From: Aeromonas encheleia | Lineage (GTDB): Bacteria > Pseudomonadota > Gammaproteobacteria > Enterobacterales > Aeromonadaceae | DNA: 64,000 bases | Direction of reading: 5' to 3' | NCBI RefSeq assembly: GCF_900637545.1 | Contig: NZ_LR134376.1 | Span: 2,871,001-2,935,000, forward strand | In this document: in pieces, positions 17,078-24,275 of the stretch | Numbering within the stretch: the first letter of the stretch is position 1 | How the letters are laid out: each line of letters opens with the position of its first letter | Translations under genes and position numbers: made by a program | Notes under the pieces: generated by a model | What the model saw: only the letters and a program-made list of their open reading frames with translations | The model's database searches: none | Told to the model about the DNA's origin: nothing

Positions 17078-17895
17078 GCCTCAAAAAAGGGGATACCGGC
17101 ACCGCCGTGGCCGATCTGCAGCGCCGCCTCACCAAAGCCGGTTATCCGGTGGATCCTGACGGCTGGTTTGGCGGTGCCACCGAACAGGCCCTGCTCGCCT
17201 TCCAGCAAGACTACATGATCGCCGCCATCGGTCAGGCTGGCCCGCGCACCATGGCCGCCCTGCTCGGCAGCGAACGCGGCAACCAGTTGACCATCAACCA
17301 CATGCAGAGCAGGGCTGACCTGCTGGCCGTGCCGCTTGCCACCATGGCCACAGTTGCCCAGGTCGAAAGCATCGGCGAAGGCTTCACGCAAGACCAGCGC
17401 CCGGTGGTGCTGTTCGAGCGGCATGTGTTCTACAAGCAGCTCACCAAGCACCAGGGCAAGGCCACCGCCAACCAGATGGCCGCCAATTACCCCAACCTGG
17501 TCAACCCCAAGCGCGGCGGCTATGCCGGCGGCGCGGCAGAGTGGGAACGGCTGCAACTGGCCATCAGCCTGCATCGGGATGCCGCCATCGAGTCAGCCAG
17601 CTGGGGCATGTTCCAGATCATGGGCTACCACTGGCAGGCGCTGGGCTTTACCTCGGCCGGCGACTGGTTGGCGGCCATGCAGCGCAGCGAGGTCGACCAC
17701 CTCAACGCCCTGTGCCGCTTCATCCAGCAAGACGCTGCCATGCACAAGGCCCTGCAGGGCCGCAAGTGGGCCGACTTTGCCCGCCGCTACAACGGCCCCG
17801 CCTACAAAGACAACGACTACGACACCAAGCTGGCCAAGGCATACGACCACTTTGCCAAGGTATACCAGGTGCAGGAGGTGGCAGATGTGGCTTAA
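17074..17895 (+). CDS. Endolysin: peptidoglycan-binding domain plus N-acetylmuramidase
   Basis: 273 residues. Residues about 1-70 form a PG_binding_1 domain (GDTGTAVADLQRRLTKAGYPVDPDGWFG). The rest is a DUF3380-type muramidase with VAQVESIGEGF, RPVVLFERHVFYK (catalytic-region glutamate) and SASWGMFQIMGYHW. No signal peptide is seen, so export depends on the holin. A modular endolysin replaces the lambda-like lysozyme of P2. Confidence 0.92.
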   Translation: MSLKKGDTGTAVADLQRRLTKAGYPVDPDGWFGGATEQALLAFQQDYMIAAIGQAGPRTMAALLGSERGNQLTINHMQSRADLLAVPLATMATVAQVESIGEGFTQDQRPVVLFERHVFYKQLTKHQGKATANQMAANYPNLVNPKRGGYAGGAAEWERLQLAISLHRDAAIESASWGMFQIMGYHWQALGFTSAGDWLAAMQRSEVDHLNALCRFIQQDAAMHKALQGRKWADFARRYNGPAYKDNDYDTKLAKAYDHFAKVYQVQEVADVA

Positions 17896-18358
17896 CCTCC
17901 TGCGCTCCCCCCTCACCTGGTTGCTGATCGCCTTGGCCATCACCTTGGGCGGCTGGGGCTGGTCTGCCACCTCGGCGGCGACCGCCAAGGGTAAGGTCAC
18001 CACCCTGCAAAGCGACCTCAAGGCCGCCGATGACAAGGCCAAAGAGGCCGAGCGGCGGGAAAAACTCAAAGACACCACCATCACCACCCTCTCCGGCGAA
18101 CTGACCAAGCAGGCCGAAGCCGCAGCCCAACTGCAAAGCCAGCTCGGCGAACTGTCGATGACCGCCGCCACCCGCGCCGACACCATCAAGAGGCTCAAAC
18201 GTGAAAATGCAGAACTCAAGGAATGGGCTGATCGCCCTCTGCCTGATCCTGTTGTCAGGTTGCTCCAGCGCCCCGCCCTCACCGGCGCCGCAGATTATCA
18301 GGCTCACCTGTCAGGGCCTGACCCCCTGCCAACTGCCGCCGGCCAGCCCGGCCAATAA
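17885..18358 (+). CDS. Rz-like spanin (inner-membrane subunit)
   Basis: 157 residues. One N-terminal membrane anchor (residues about 9-28, WLLIALAITLGGWGWSATSA), then a long charged coiled coil (about 35-115). This is the i-spanin layout. AGGAGG lies before the ATG, within the endolysin C-terminus. The Rz1 gene is nested in another frame inside its 3' part. Confidence 0.85.
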   Translation: MWLNLLRSPLTWLLIALAITLGGWGWSATSAATAKGKVTTLQSDLKAADDKAKEAERREKLKDTTITTLSGELTKQAEAAAQLQSQLGELSMTAATRADTIKRLKRENAELKEWADRPLPDPVVRLLQRPALTGAADYQAHLSGPDPLPTAAGQPGQ

Positions 18359-18494
18359 CGGCGACTTGCTCGACCAGTTGACCCAGACCGAGGCCGCCTG
18401 GGCCAACTGCGCCGCCCAGGTTGACAGCCTCATCGCCTGCCAACAACGACATCAGAACGGGAGGGAGTATGGAAAAACCAAAACAGATCCGTGA
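18201..18494 (+). CDS. Rz1-like spanin lipoprotein, nested in Rz
   Basis: 97 residues from GTG 18201 (AGAGG 8 bases upstream) or from ATG 18207. Signal peptide with a lipobox LLSGC (Cys about 21) and a proline-rich N-terminus (SAPPSPAP), as in outer-membrane spanins. It overlaps the last 158 bp of Rz in the +1 frame and runs into the start of gene R. Longer than lambda Rz1 but similar to P2 LysC-type subunits. Confidence 0.82.
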   Translation: MKMQNSRNGLIALCLILLSGCSSAPPSPAPQIIRLTCQGLTPCQLPPASPANNGDLLDQLTQTEAAWANCAAQVDSLIACQQRHQNGREYGKTKTDP

Positions 18495-18939
18495 GGTACT
18501 GACCCGCTGTGTGCCCCACCTCAAGACCAACCCGGACAAGCTGCACATCTTCATCGCCCCGGGCAACGTCGAAAGCACCGGCGCCCGCTCGCTCTCGTTC
18601 GAGTGGCAATACCCCCTCACCATCGGCATCGAGGACTTTGCCGGCCACCCGGATCAGATCATGGTGCCGCTGCTGGCCTGGTTGCGCCAACACCAGCCCG
18701 AGCTGATGACCAACGACGAGCAGCGCAAGGAGGGCATCACCTTCGAGGCCGAATACCTCGCGAGCGACCTGATGGACCTCATCATCACCGTCAAGCTGAC
18801 CGAGCGGGTCAGGGTGTGGCAAAGCGATCAGGGGATTGGCTGGGAGCATCTGCCAGAGCCGCCAGACGATCCCTACGACGGCATCACCTGGGAACTCTTT
18901 ATCAACGGGGAACATCAACCATGGCCGCCGACGACCTGA
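18469..18939 (+). CDS. R: Tail completion protein gpR
   Basis: 156 residues from ATG 18469, preceded by GGGAGG. Family features: KPKQIREVLTRCVPHLKTNPDKLHIF at the start and FEWQYPLTIGIEDFAGHPDQIMVPLLAWL in the middle. Needed for tail completion in P2-like phages. Overlaps Rz1 upstream and gene S downstream. Confidence 0.93.
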   Translation: MEKPKQIREVLTRCVPHLKTNPDKLHIFIAPGNVESTGARSLSFEWQYPLTIGIEDFAGHPDQIMVPLLAWLRQHQPELMTNDEQRKEGITFEAEYLASDLMDLIITVKLTERVRVWQSDQGIGWEHLPEPPDDPYDGITWELFINGEHQPWPPTT

Positions 18940-19379
18940 GCCGTCTGACCAGCTGGGCCGATGGCCTGCTGGCAAGCATGGAGCCCGCCGCCCGCCGCCA
19001 GTTGGCTGGCGAGATGGCCCGCGCCTTGCGCGCCAGCCAGACCCAGCGGATCCGCGCCAACATCCAGCCCGATGGCAACCCCATGGCCCCGCGCAAGCCT
19101 CAGCCCAAACTGAAGAAGGGACGGAGCCGCCTTCGCCGCAAGATGTTCTTCAAAATCAGTAGCCCCGCCTGGCTCAAGGCCCGCGCCAGTGAACAACAGG
19201 CCGTGGTGGAGTTTGTCGGCACCGCCAATCGTCTCGCCACCATTCACCAATACGGCCTCAAAGACCGCATCAAGGGCCGCGAGATCCGCTATCCGACGCG
19301 GGAGTTGCTGGGTATAACACAACAAGAATTCAATGACTTGGAAGAGGTCCTTCTCAACCATCTCGCCATGTGCCTCTAA
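18921..19379 (+). CDS. S: Tail completion protein gpS
   Basis: 152 residues from ATG 18921, overlapping gene R by 19 bp. N-terminal LTSWADGLLASMEPAARRQLAGEMARALR and KMFFKISSPAWLKARASEQQAVVEFVGTANRLATIHQYG are typical of phage virion morphogenesis (gpS) proteins. Last gene of the head-lysis-tail operon before the cargo block. Confidence 0.93.
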   Translation: MAADDLSRLTSWADGLLASMEPAARRQLAGEMARALRASQTQRIRANIQPDGNPMAPRKPQPKLKKGRSRLRRKMFFKISSPAWLKARASEQQAVVEFVGTANRLATIHQYGLKDRIKGREIRYPTRELLGITQQEFNDLEEVLLNHLAMCL

Positions 19380-19628
19380 CCCTCAACAATGAAGGCCATA
19401 TATAGTGTGAGTGGACCAGCTATGATTGGTTTAAAGCGTCATTTTGTGAGCCTATATAGTTGTAAGGTACGTTCAGTTACGCAATACTGCGCATGAAATC
19501 CACACGAGCAGCTATCAACACTGTGGAATTTCAATACCTTAGTACACAGTCCCTGGCTGGTGAGGCTTAAGGCACATGTTCTGTGACGGTTCAACCGTTA
19601 CCTCACCAAGATAGTTATGGAGACACAT
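19380..19628 (+). promoter_or_regulatory. Intergenic control region of the S-V cargo block
   Basis: No gene. Contains two TATATAG boxes (near 19399 and 19453) and a perfect short palindrome ACGGTT-C-AACCGT at 19586-19598, 30 bp before the next gene, which could be an operator. A GCAATACTGCGC stretch (19481-19492) resembles the promoter/-10 region of the two antirepressor leaders. Confidence 0.35.
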
Positions 19629-19955
19629 ATGAAGGCACTCATGTCCGACACGTTCATGTCTGCTGGCTCAATCTTAGATATCAGCAGCAACGCAAAGAAA
19701 GACTTATCAAGGGTACAACGTAAGTTGTACAACCAAGGTAAACTGCATGCCACTATGCAAGTAGCAGCTGGGGAGGCCGCACTGAAGACGATTTGGTACT
19801 CAACCCCTCGTGCTACCGACAACAGCAATCTGCAGAATGATTGGGTCGTGATCGGCCAAGATATGCAGAAATCGCTCGATAAGTACTCAGTTGAGATCCA
19901 ACTCATCGAATCCCTGCAGTGTGAAGGAAATGTCTGTGCAGAACACAGCAGATGA
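19629..19955 (+). CDS. Small unknown protein, first gene of cargo operon
   Basis: 108 residues from ATG 19629, which has GGAG six bases upstream (ATG 19617 is also in frame). Soluble, with a basic central part (KKDLSRVQRKLYNQGKLHATMQVAAGEAALKTIWYSTP) and an acidic C-terminal half. Not recognised. Overlaps the DUF2335 gene by 26 bp, so the two are probably translated together. Confidence 0.6.
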   Translation: MKALMSDTFMSAGSILDISSNAKKDLSRVQRKLYNQGKLHATMQVAAGEAALKTIWYSTPRATDNSNLQNDWVVIGQDMQKSLDKYSVEIQLIESLQCEGNVCAEHSR

Positions 19956-20463
19956 CGAGCACGAAGTGACTGACACATCCTCTCCGACTCAAGACGGTCA
20001 ACAACTGGTTGACCGTCTTGAACATGAGCTTCAGGAAAACCCCGATCCTGAGTTGGTTGAAAGGATTGTTCAGTCCCCAGCCATCAAGCGTGTCGTGATG
20101 GAAATGCATCAGGGACCATTGCCACCTGCTCGCGCCATGGCCGAGTATGAGCAAGTGCTTCCTGGGTCAGCAGAACGGATTATGAGAATGGCTGAGCTAG
20201 AGCAGTCTCAGCGCCATTCCATGCAGAAAGAGCAGCTTGCCCAGCACAAAGAGCTAAGCAAAGGGTTCCTCAATAACGACCGATTAGGTAAGTGGATGGG
20301 ATTTGCCATAGTTCTTGCGGTTCTTGGCTTTGCTGCATGGATGGCGGACAAAGGTCATCCAACAATTGCGGGTATACTCGTCGGTGTAGATCTAGTTGGC
20401 TTGGCCGCAGTATTCGTCATCGGAAGGCTTCTTTCTCGCGACGACCCAAATGGTAACGAATAA
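19930..20463 (+). CDS. DUF2335 family membrane protein
   Basis: 177 residues from ATG 19930, with AAGGA just before. The family core is visible: LPPARAMAEYEQVLPGSAERIM, ERIMRMAELEQSQRHSM, then two adjacent membrane segments (about 122-141 and 144-163, separated by DKGHPT). DUF2335 proteins are widespread in phages and islands but have no established function known to me. A terminator follows. Confidence 0.8.
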   Translation: MSVQNTADDEHEVTDTSSPTQDGQQLVDRLEHELQENPDPELVERIVQSPAIKRVVMEMHQGPLPPARAMAEYEQVLPGSAERIMRMAELEQSQRHSMQKEQLAQHKELSKGFLNNDRLGKWMGFAIVLAVLGFAAWMADKGHPTIAGILVGVDLVGLAAVFVIGRLLSRDDPNGNE

Positions 20464-20497
20464 GCTGATTGAGCCAACCTTAAGGAAGGACAAAAAA

Positions 20498-20520
20498 GCC
20501 ATGACCAGTCATGGCTTTTT
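20498..20520 (+). terminator. Terminator after the DUF2335 gene
   Basis: GCCATGAC/GTCATGGC perfect 8-bp stem with 2-3 base loop, A6 before and T5 after; works in both directions. Confidence 0.85.
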
Positions 20521-20660
20521 CATGTCTGGTCAAGCAACTCTTACAATTCATGCAGCCCTGTGTTTGTCCCCAGCCTAAACAGACATCCCCTGTCCTGACG
20601 GAAATCGCTACCCTGCTGCTGGTGTTGTGTGCGGTCGGGTGGGGTTGTGCCGATTGGTGG

Positions 20661-20689
20661 TTGATGGTTGCGGTTGGTTGCGCGATACT
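20661..20689 (+). promoter_or_regulatory. Promoter of antirepressor cassette 2
   Basis: -35 TTGATG (20661-20666), 17-bp spacer, -10 GATACT (20684-20689), equivalent to the promoter of cassette 1. Confidence 0.5.
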
Positions 20690-20694
20690 GCGCA

Positions 20695-20776
20695 GGCAAC
20701 GGCAAAATCCGTTGCCGGGATTGGTCTCCCGACAGCATCACAGCGCACAACACGCGCCCGCGTGTTTTTTTGTGCG
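20695..20776 (+). promoter_or_regulatory. Cassette 2 leader: a1/b1 sites and nested attenuator
   Basis: Same order as cassette 1: hairpin GGCAACGG/CCGTTGCC (20695-20716), GGGA-loop-TCCC exposing a1 (ATTGGTCT, 20720-20727), b1 (CATCACAG, 20736-20743), terminator ACACGC-GCCC-GCGTGT plus T-run (20750-20771) inside an outer stem CGCACAA/TTGTGCG. Stems are conserved; the a1 and b1 sequences are not, but still match this cassette's own a' and b'. Confidence 0.75.
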
Positions 20777-20810
20777 GCCCAGTAGTACCCGCAATCTCAG
20801 TTATGACGGG

Positions 20811-20875
20811 CTGGGCAGGAGCTCCTTCGGGGGCGCCGGATCCCTGTGATGCCCGGTAAGACCAATCCTGCCCAG
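20811..20875 (+). ncRNA. C4-type antisense RNA of cassette 2
   Basis: Closing stem CTGGGCAGGA (20811-20820) with TCCTGCCCAG (20866-20875), fully Watson-Crick. Inside are hairpin GCTCC-UUCG-GGGGC (20821-20834) and a CCGG/CCGG stem displaying b' (CTGTGATG, 20844-20851). a' (AGACCAAT, 20859-20866) follows. a' is complementary to ATTGGTCT at 20720 and 20891; b' to CATCACAG at 20736 and 20918. Compared with cassette 1, loops have changed and their targets changed with them. Confidence 0.84.
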
Positions 20876-20927
20876 TTCGTCACCAGTAAGATTGGTCTCT
20901 TAGGTGGCGATTCACTGCATCACAGGA
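20876..20927 (+). promoter_or_regulatory. Target site a2/b2 over the antirepressor ribosome-binding site (cassette 2)
   Basis: Stem TTCGTCACC/GGTGGCGA, extended by TAAG/CTTA, leaves a2 (ATTGGTCT, 20891-20898) as the loop. b2 (CATCACAG, 20918-20925) overlaps the AGGA ribosome-binding site, 8 bases before the ATG at 20936. Confidence 0.8.
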
Positions 20928-20935
20928 ATCACACT

Positions 20936-21583
20936 ATGAACAGCATCAACAGCTTTACCCCTGCCGAGATTATCAGCCTGCAACAAGGCCAACCTGTCAC
21001 CACTTCCCTGAAAGTCGCCGAACTCTTTGGCAAGCGTCATGACGACGTATTGAAGAAGATCCGCAACCTCGAATGCAGCTCAGATTTTCATCTCCGCAAT
21101 TTTGCGGAGATGTCCCAAGAGGTCGAAATTGGAAATGGGGCAAAGCGTTCTTCCCGTTTCTACGAGATGACCAAAGACGGCTTTATCTTTGTGGTGATGG
21201 GCTTCACCGGCGCCAAGGCCGCGGCGACCAAAGAGGCCTATATCAACGCCTTCAACTGGATGGCCGAACAGCTTGCCGCCCAGCGTTCACAACCAGCGAT
21301 CAGCCTGACCGATGACGAACTCTGCACCCTGACCTGGTGCTGGCGCGCCGCCGACCGGATGATAGAGGCCGCCCGTAGTATCTATCCCCTGCTCGAGGTC
21401 GCCGAACACCGCGACGCCGGCCGCTACTACTCCATCATCCACGAGTACCCGCGCACCTTGCAGAGTGCCCAGCAGTTGCTGGCCGACAAGACCCGCCATA
21501 TCCAGCCTAGCATCCACGGCAAACTCGACTGGAACAGAGTCATCCCCCACCTACGCAGCCTGCCGCTGACCAAAAGTTGGTAA
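20936..21583 (+). CDS. Phage antirepressor 2 (Rha N-terminus, P22AR-like C-terminus)
   Basis: 215 residues. N-terminal half is a Rha-type regulatory domain (TTSLKVAELFGKRHDDVLKKIRNLECSSDF, then RFYEMTKDGFIFVVMGFTGAKAAATKEAYINAFNWM). The C-terminal half, from LTDDELCTLTWCWRAADRM to LTKSW, is the same domain as in antirepressor 1. So the cassettes share an RNA leader and a C-terminal effector domain but carry different N-terminal recognition domains. It lies between genes S and V. Likely target is a repressor, unknown. Confidence 0.82.
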   Translation: MNSINSFTPAEIISLQQGQPVTTSLKVAELFGKRHDDVLKKIRNLECSSDFHLRNFAEMSQEVEIGNGAKRSSRFYEMTKDGFIFVVMGFTGAKAAATKEAYINAFNWMAEQLAAQRSQPAISLTDDELCTLTWCWRAADRMIEAARSIYPLLEVAEHRDAGRYYSIIHEYPRTLQSAQQLLADKTRHIQPSIHGKLDWNRVIPHLRSLPLTKSW

Positions 21584-21588
21584 TGTGA

Positions 21589-21616
21589 CCGGTCACGCAT
21601 TAAGAGGCGTGACCGG
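21589..21616 (+). terminator. Hairpin closing antirepressor cassette 2
   Basis: CCGGTCACGC/GCGTGACCGG perfect 10-bp stem with 8-base loop directly after the stop, followed by a smaller GCTC/GAGC hairpin. There is no T-run, so termination is uncertain. Confidence 0.5.
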
Positions 21617-21731
21617 GCTCACCCGAGCGGGTAACCTGTTTGCAAAACAGAATTATCAATGAAGTGCTGAGAAGGTGATATTAATCTGCAGCATCCAACT
21701 CTATTGGATGGAAATAAACTGAGGAATGAAA

Positions 21732-22259
21732 ATGCTTGATTTTTTGGTCACTAGAAAAACTGAGATTATTTTTCTCATATTGGGTACCATCTTCGGCTGG
21801 CTAATAAGCCGCTATTACTTCAGAAGAGCATCAAAGGAGGCACCAGAGTGGGCAAAGCCATTGCTCAATAGTTTACCGTCATCTCGGCCGACAGATACAC
21901 AGTTGATAAGTTTATTCCTGGATTATCTGCGCCATAACCCACTCAAAGAGGAAGTGGAGAATGCAAATGGTGAAGTTGCTAGGTACAAAGATGGCAGGCA
22001 GACTTGCAAAGGAAAATTCTCTGTTGCCCCTGGTCTGCAAAAACAAGAACTGAACATAACCTTCCCCGCGATGTTCTTCAGCGATCCTTCCGTAGAACTA
22101 TCTGGTGACATTTCACGCATTCTATCGAAACGAGCAACTGCTTCCACTATGTTGATTTCGGTTACACCATCGAACACCGAAACGCTTGAATTTAGTTATC
22201 AAGCTACTGGGAATTGGTGTGATCCGACCATTATTGGCGGAAATGAGAAGGCTGATTAA
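21732..22259 (+). CDS. Membrane-anchored cargo protein, unknown
   Basis: 175 residues from ATG 21732 (GAGGA six bases upstream; ATG 21726 overlaps that site). One N-terminal membrane segment (about 10-28, IIFLILGTIFGWLISRYYF), then a basic stop-transfer and a soluble domain. The end contains beta-strand-like repeats (ASTMLISVTPSNTETLEFSYQATG). Less GC-rich than the tail genes. No family recognised. Confidence 0.62.
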   Translation: MLDFLVTRKTEIIFLILGTIFGWLISRYYFRRASKEAPEWAKPLLNSLPSSRPTDTQLISLFLDYLRHNPLKEEVENANGEVARYKDGRQTCKGKFSVAPGLQKQELNITFPAMFFSDPSVELSGDISRILSKRATASTMLISVTPSNTETLEFSYQATGNWCDPTIIGGNEKAD

Positions 22260-22320
22260 GGTGGAGGGACTCGTCCCTGCAAGCACCATCTGGTGGGAAC
22301 TGCTAGCCAGGGCTTAATGT

Positions 22321-22758
22321 GTGGCTGAACGAAAATTGGCACCAAACAGCGACCCTCTAGTGAAGGTGATGGATCGTAAAAATGATGTAGTTACCCCCGA
22401 GCGGCCATTGCCAGCGCGGGAGAGCAGAGAAAGCAAACTCAAACCCGATGCCCTGAAGGCGGCAGGCTGGGGGCTGATGCATGGGGATTTCTTCGACCAT
22501 TGTGACCTCGCCGACGCCTTCAATATTCCCCACTCATACGCCAGCAAACTGGTGTGCTACCTGCGCCAACTGGCTTGCGTAGAACTGAAAGCCGAGACAC
22601 GCAGTGGACCGAGGGAGAAAGGCAAAGCGATAAAGCGGATCTTCATCAAGGTGATCAGCATCCACCCCGAACAACCCAAGCCCGTCCCGCCGGAGCCGCA
22701 AGCATCTCTCCGGCAAAAGCTGTCACGACTGGCCAGGGCGATGCCTGCCCCAAAGTGA
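22321..22758 (+). CDS. Putative winged-helix protein, unknown
   Basis: 145 residues from GTG 22321; no good ribosome-binding site, so the start is uncertain (ATG 22369 is an alternative). Residues about 55-105 (HGDFFDHCDLADAFNIPHSYASKLVCYLRQLACVELK then a basic wing KGKAIKRIFIKV) look like a winged helix-turn-helix. The C-terminus is proline-rich then basic. May be a cargo regulator. Part of its N-terminus resembles the open frame beside cos (9444-9500). Confidence 0.5.
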   Translation: MAERKLAPNSDPLVKVMDRKNDVVTPERPLPARESRESKLKPDALKAAGWGLMHGDFFDHCDLADAFNIPHSYASKLVCYLRQLACVELKAETRSGPREKGKAIKRIFIKVISIHPEQPKPVPPEPQASLRQKLSRLARAMPAPK

Positions 22759-22804
22759 TCCCGTAACCTAGTGTTATATGAACGCATGTTTATAAAGGTG
22801 ATTT

Positions 22805-23197
22805 ATGGCAAATATTAATGATGTAAAAGCCATTGTTAAAGAATACGAAATTAATTATCGACATCCAAAATTAGATCCATTCATATATTTAGATGAATTT
22901 GATTTAATAAATGATAATCCAGCTTGCCCTGCTGAAGCTGAAAAGAAAGGCGTTTACGTCATTTTCAATAGGGATGATATTATATATATCGGAAAGTCAT
23001 CATCACAAAACAAAGGCATTTGGCACAGAATAGTTGATCATATTTATAGTTCAAGGAAAAGCAACTGGGCATCAGAGGCTACACATTTTGTGGCATGGGC
23101 TGTACCTGATGACTCATTTTTTGAGGCTAGCGCTTTAGAGGAGTTTTTAATTTTCAAAATGAAAAATAATCTTCCTTACAATACCGTTGGAAAATAA
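22805..23197 (+). CDS. GIY-YIG domain protein
   Basis: 130 residues, AT-rich. Residues about 49-64 (GVYVIFNRDDIIYIGKS) are the GIY-YIG core, followed by HRIVDHIYSSRKSNW and a C-terminal glutamate helix (SALEEFLIFKMKNNLPYNTVGK) typical of small GIY-YIG nucleases. A single domain with no DNA-binding module: it could be a homing-type, repair-type or defence nuclease. Its foreign composition and place just before the V promoter mark it as inserted cargo. Confidence 0.78.
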   Translation: MANINDVKAIVKEYEINYRHPKLDPFIYLDEFDLINDNPACPAEAEKKGVYVIFNRDDIIYIGKSSSQNKGIWHRIVDHIYSSRKSNWASEATHFVAWAVPDDSFFEASALEEFLIFKMKNNLPYNTVGK

Positions 23198-23297
23198 AAA
23201 CAACAAAAAATGTAAGCTTGTTTCCCTCGTTCATTGAACTGCACTGCGTGCAGCCTGTATAGATCTGGTTATCACCTGACACCGTTTGACCCTCCCC

Positions 23298-23326
23298 GCC
23301 ATTGTGTAACGCCATTACACAATGGC
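23298..23326. promoter_or_regulatory. Late-promoter palindrome 2 (gene V operon)
   Basis: Identical over 29 bases to the palindrome at 12651. Its centre is 56 bases from the ATG of V. A -10-like AACAAT lies at 23356-23361, giving a start of transcription at or next to the ATG. Confidence 0.82.
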
Positions 23327-23342
23327 GGCCCCTCGCCTTCCC

Positions 23343-23365
23343 GGCCATTGCCCAAAACAATGGCC
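23343..23365 (+). promoter_or_regulatory. Inverted repeat at the start of gene V
   Basis: GGCCATTG/CAATGGCC with a 7-base centre, ending 2 bases before the ATG. It contains the -10-like AACAAT. May be an operator or a fortuitous duplicate of the outer arms of the neighbouring palindrome. Confidence 0.4.
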
Positions 23366-23367
23366 CC

Positions 23368-23919
23368 ATGCAACCGACCCTGACCGAACTCCAACGCCTG
23401 ATCGACAACCTGATCCGCATCGGCACCGTGACCGAAGTGCGATCCAAGGAATGTCGCGTCAAAACCGGCGACATCATCACCAACTGGCGGCCCTACACCA
23501 CAGAAAGGGCCGGGGCCAACCGTACCCGCCACCGCCTGAGCGTCGGTGAACAGGTCATCTTGTTGTCAGTCAGTGGCGATCTGCGCAATGCGTACATCCT
23601 CGGCTCCCTCAACGCCACCGCCGCAGACGAGCCACTGGCTGACGATGATAATCCGGATCTCGACCGCACCGAGTACAGCGACGGCGCCGTCATCGAATAC
23701 AACCCGGCGACCGGCGCGCTCAACGCCACTGGCATCAAGACCGCCACCATCACCGCCAGCGTCGCTGTCAAAGCAAACACCCCACTAGTTGAGTGCTCAG
23801 ACCTGCTCAAGGCCAGGCGCGTAGTGAGCGAAACCGCCAACATCGGCGGCATCGAGGTCACCACCCACGGCCATAAAGACGTGCAACCAGGCAGTGGCCA
23901 ATCAGGGGGTCCCGTATGA
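23368..23919 (+). CDS. V: Baseplate assembly protein gpV (spike)
   Basis: 183 residues from ATG 23368. OB-fold part at about 30-95 (GTVTEVRSKECRVKTGDIITNWRPY, RHRLSVGEQVILLSVSGDLRNAYILGSL), then a repetitive beta-helix (DGAVIEYNPATGALNATGIKTATITASVAVKANTPLVECSDLLKARRVVSETANIGG) forming the membrane-piercing needle, with an iron-type HGHKD end (THGHKDVQPGSGQSG). No Shine-Dalgarno before the ATG, so leaderless translation is possible. Confidence 0.93.
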   Translation: MQPTLTELQRLIDNLIRIGTVTEVRSKECRVKTGDIITNWRPYTTERAGANRTRHRLSVGEQVILLSVSGDLRNAYILGSLNATAADEPLADDDNPDLDRTEYSDGAVIEYNPATGALNATGIKTATITASVAVKANTPLVECSDLLKARRVVSETANIGGIEVTTHGHKDVQPGSGQSGGPV

Positions 23920-24275
23920 ACTGGCTCGGCATGAATGCCGCCAATGGCCGCGCCATCAGCGCCACCGACCACATCATCCAGTCGGTGCGCGACATCCTCA
24001 TCACCCCGGTGGGTTCGCGCATCATGCGTCGAGACTACGGCAGCGAGCTGTTTTACCTCATCGACCAACCCCAGCATCAGGCCACCCGCCTGCGCCTGAT
24101 GGCCGCCACCGTGCAGGCCCTCATCAACTGGGAGCCGCGCATCACCATCAGCCGGGTCGATGTGCTGAGCGGCGGCATGAATGGCTCACTCACCGTTGAA
24201 CTCACCTGGCAACGCAAAGATGGCGGCGCGCCGGAATCTGCCACCATTCCCATCCCAACAGGAGCCGCCCAGTGA
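23916..24275 (+). CDS. W: Baseplate protein gpW (gp25-like)
   Basis: 119 residues, overlapping V by 4 bp. Family core: ISATDHIIQSVRDILITPVGSRIMRRDYGSELFYLID. It belongs to the gp25-like baseplate wedge proteins. Confidence 0.95.
   Translation: MNWLGMNAANGRAISATDHIIQSVRDILITPVGSRIMRRDYGSELFYLIDQPQHQATRLRLMAATVQALINWEPRITISRVDVLSGGMNGSLTVELTWQRKDGGAPESATIPIPTGAAQ

Noticed and set aside
20511..20859. Icd/Ash-like small frames across the leader of antirepressor cassette 2
   Set aside because: They run through the attenuator and antisense RNA; conserved base pairing explains the sequence better than a protein, and no start site stands out. Not excluded as real.
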